DNA of 32,250 bases, from positions 1-32,250 of the forward strand of contig JAGQHJ010000024.1 in assembly GCA_020431915.1 (NCBI GenBank), given 5' to 3'. Positions 31,134 through 32,250 of the stretch are shown here, piece after piece; the first letter of the stretch is position 1; every line of letters begins with the position of its first letter. Both the position numbers and the translations under genes were made by a program. The notes beneath the pieces were generated by a model that worked only from the letters and a program-made list of their open reading frames with translations, had not been told where the DNA came from and made no database searches. The DNA comes from Cyanobacteria bacterium HKST-UBA04 (GTDB lineage: Bacteria > Cyanobacteriota > Vampirovibrionia > Vampirovibrionales > JAGQHJ01).

Positions 31134-32250
31134 ATGACCCAGGCGGTGCTTGCACATAAAGAGGCTCACCAGCCCAAGGGCAAGGAGCACGCACCCAGGG
31201 CTTGGCTGTATGCCCACCAGGGCCATTCATTAAGTGCCGATGGCCATGGCCTGCTGGATTGGCTGATGATGGCCGACCGTGCGCGCATGAATGCCGATGC
31301 TGCCCCAGAGGGGGTGCTGGCTCGGCAATGGCTGCCTTTATGGGCCCGGCTGGTGGGTGAGCGCAGTACCCAGCACATCAACCACCATTTTCCCCTGGGC
31401 GAGCATGTCCTTAATGTCATTGAGAATACCCGTGCCTGTTCGGGCTTTGCGGCATTGAGCCAAGGGCAGCGGCACGTGGCGGTATTGGCAGCCCTGTTGC
31501 ACGATATCGACAAGAACACTGGCCCGGCCCGGTTTCGGCATGCCGTGCCGGTGGATCGCATCCATCCGGCCAAGTCGGCCGAGTTGTCCATGCCCGAACT
31601 GGCCCGGTTGGGGGTGGACATGGCCCTTCGGCACCGGCTGTACAGCCTGATTGTGCATCACCAGCAATTTGGGGCGCTGTTTGCCCGGTATCCGGGTAAA
31701 CCTCCGGTTGACGAGGTGGCCATGGGCCATATTGCCAAGAAAATACGCAGTCCGGGGCTGTTAAGCTGCCTGGCCGTGCTGTCGGAAGGCGATATCCGCT
31801 CGGTGCAGCACGCCCCAGGCTACTTTACCGAAGACGTCCGGCAACTGCTGCCGCAGTATCTGGCCCGTACCCGTGCCTTGGCTATGGCCTGGCAGCAGGG
31901 CCAGGCCTGGTTGCCCACTCGGTTTACGTCTGCCGACGGCCACTTGGCAGCATTCAGCGGTTTTGTTTGGCCAGCTGAGAGCATGGCGGCCCTGCTGGAA
32001 GCTTTGGCTGAAAGTACTTATGGTGGGGCGTTCTTGCTGCCTTATTGCGCCGATTTACCTGATTTGGCCAAGCGTATGTCCGGCCAAGCTTCCGGTGTTG
32101 TTGGGCTGGTGGGCTTTTTGCCGGAAAATCTGGCTGGGCTGCTTGCATCGGGCGATAGCCCCATTTGGACGCCCCGGGCCGTGCCGATGCAGCAGTTTTA
32201 TGACCAGTATTCGGGTCAAGTTGTGCCGTCTGACGGTAAAAAAAGCGTGT
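31134..32250 (+). CDS. HD-domain protein (3' end beyond window)
   Basis: The frame is open from ATG 31134 (4 nt after the rnc stop) to the window edge, 372 codons so far. It has metal-dependent phosphohydrolase (HD) features: an early His in PLGEHVLNVI, the HD doublet in ALLHDIDKN, then a His in RIHPAKSAEL and another pair in IVHHQQFG. Similar HD modules occur in nucleotidyltransferases and nucleotide phosphohydrolases, but no nucleotidyltransferase motif precedes it. A second part (after ~270) is unrecognised. Probably co-transcribed with rnc. Substrate unknown. Confidence 0.75.
   Translation, partial: MTQAVLAHKEAHQPKGKEHAPRAWLYAHQGHSLSADGHGLLDWLMMADRARMNADAAPEGVLARQWLPLWARLVGERSTQHINHHFPLGEHVLNVIENTRACSGFAALSQGQRHVAVLAALLHDIDKNTGPARFRHAVPVDRIHPAKSAELSMPELARLGVDMALRHRLYSLIVHHQQFGALFARYPGKPPVDEVAMGHIAKKIRSPGLLSCLAVLSEGDIRSVQHAPGYFTEDVRQLLPQYLARTRALAMAWQQGQAWLPTRFTSADGHLAAFSGFVWPAESMAALLEALAESTYGGAFLLPYCADLPDLAKRMSGQASGVVGLVGFLPENLAGLLASGDSPIWTPRAVPMQQFYDQYSGQVVPSDGKKSV

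Noticed and set aside
1-32250. tRNA, rRNA, CRISPR array, insertion sequence, prophage or integrase
   Set aside because: No TPsiC-like tRNA ends, regular spaced repeats, transposase motifs or long terminal repeats were seen on reading both strands; a covariance or HMM search would be more sensitive.

Overview
The window looks like a chromosomal segment from a diderm, aerobically respiring, non-photosynthetic bacterium of moderately high GC. Diderm lifestyle is inferred from a TonB-like periplasm-spanning protein and a lipoprotein cytochrome c. Aerobic respiration is inferred from a cbb3-type (C-family) haem-copper oxidase encoded beside a Rieske/cytochrome b module. Gene content and arrangement fit a non-photosynthetic relative of Cyanobacteria (Vampirovibrio/Melainabacteria-like). 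That placement is inference from memory of such genomes, not proven by the sequence. No rRNA, tRNA, CRISPR array, transposase or integrase was recognised.

Layout. (1) 1-2000: the tail of an unrecognised gene, then three tandem small paralogues of unknown function, then a ~650 bp gene-free stretch with several hairpins. (2) 2649-5984: a rhizobial-type L-asparaginase (minus) divergent from a TonB-like protein (plus), with two abutting palindromes between them, then an unrecognised His-rich-N-terminus protein (minus). (3) 6189-9295 (minus): a soluble sensor kinase, a receiver/degenerate-GGDEF/receiver regulator and Pcm, tightly packed. (4) 9645-13602 (plus): asd and dapA (lysine/diaminopimelate pathway), a HEAT-repeat protein and queC, converging on nagA (minus) with a 1 nt gap. 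(5) 15218-18657 (plus): a 697-residue protein of unknown function with a C-terminal coiled coil, then a C-terminal processing peptidase; an orphan oligopeptide-type ABC ATPase lies opposite.

(6) 20024-28424 (plus) is the most interesting region: thirteen closely spaced same-strand genes. In order: CcoN-like oxidase subunit; a CcoO-cytochrome c fusion; CcoS-like; a small FixP-N-like membrane protein; a lipoprotein cytochrome c with one degenerate haem motif; Rieske protein; cytochrome b no. 1 (Qo motif present, but both usual bH-haem histidines missing); two small membrane proteins; cytochrome b no. 2 fused to a 2[4Fe-4S] ferredoxin (all four haem histidines present, Qo motif lost); an MvhD-like iron-sulfur protein; and two more small membrane proteins. 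Together they look like a quinol-to-oxygen chain with a built-in low-potential branch: Rieske and cytochromes c feed the oxidase, while cytochrome b, ferredoxin and the MvhD-like protein offer a route to or from a cytoplasmic low-potential carrier. A terminator-like hairpin follows.

(7) 28586-32250 (plus): rpsP with a long Ala/Glu tail, cdsA, rnc (one catalytic Asp replaced by Cys), and an HD-domain protein that runs off the window end.

Two window-wide expression traits stand out. Shine-Dalgarno sequences sit unusually far from starts (10-14 nt in most cases). Two genes (nagA and the ABC ATPase) have a TATAAT box exactly 7 nt before the ATG, suggesting leaderless transcripts.
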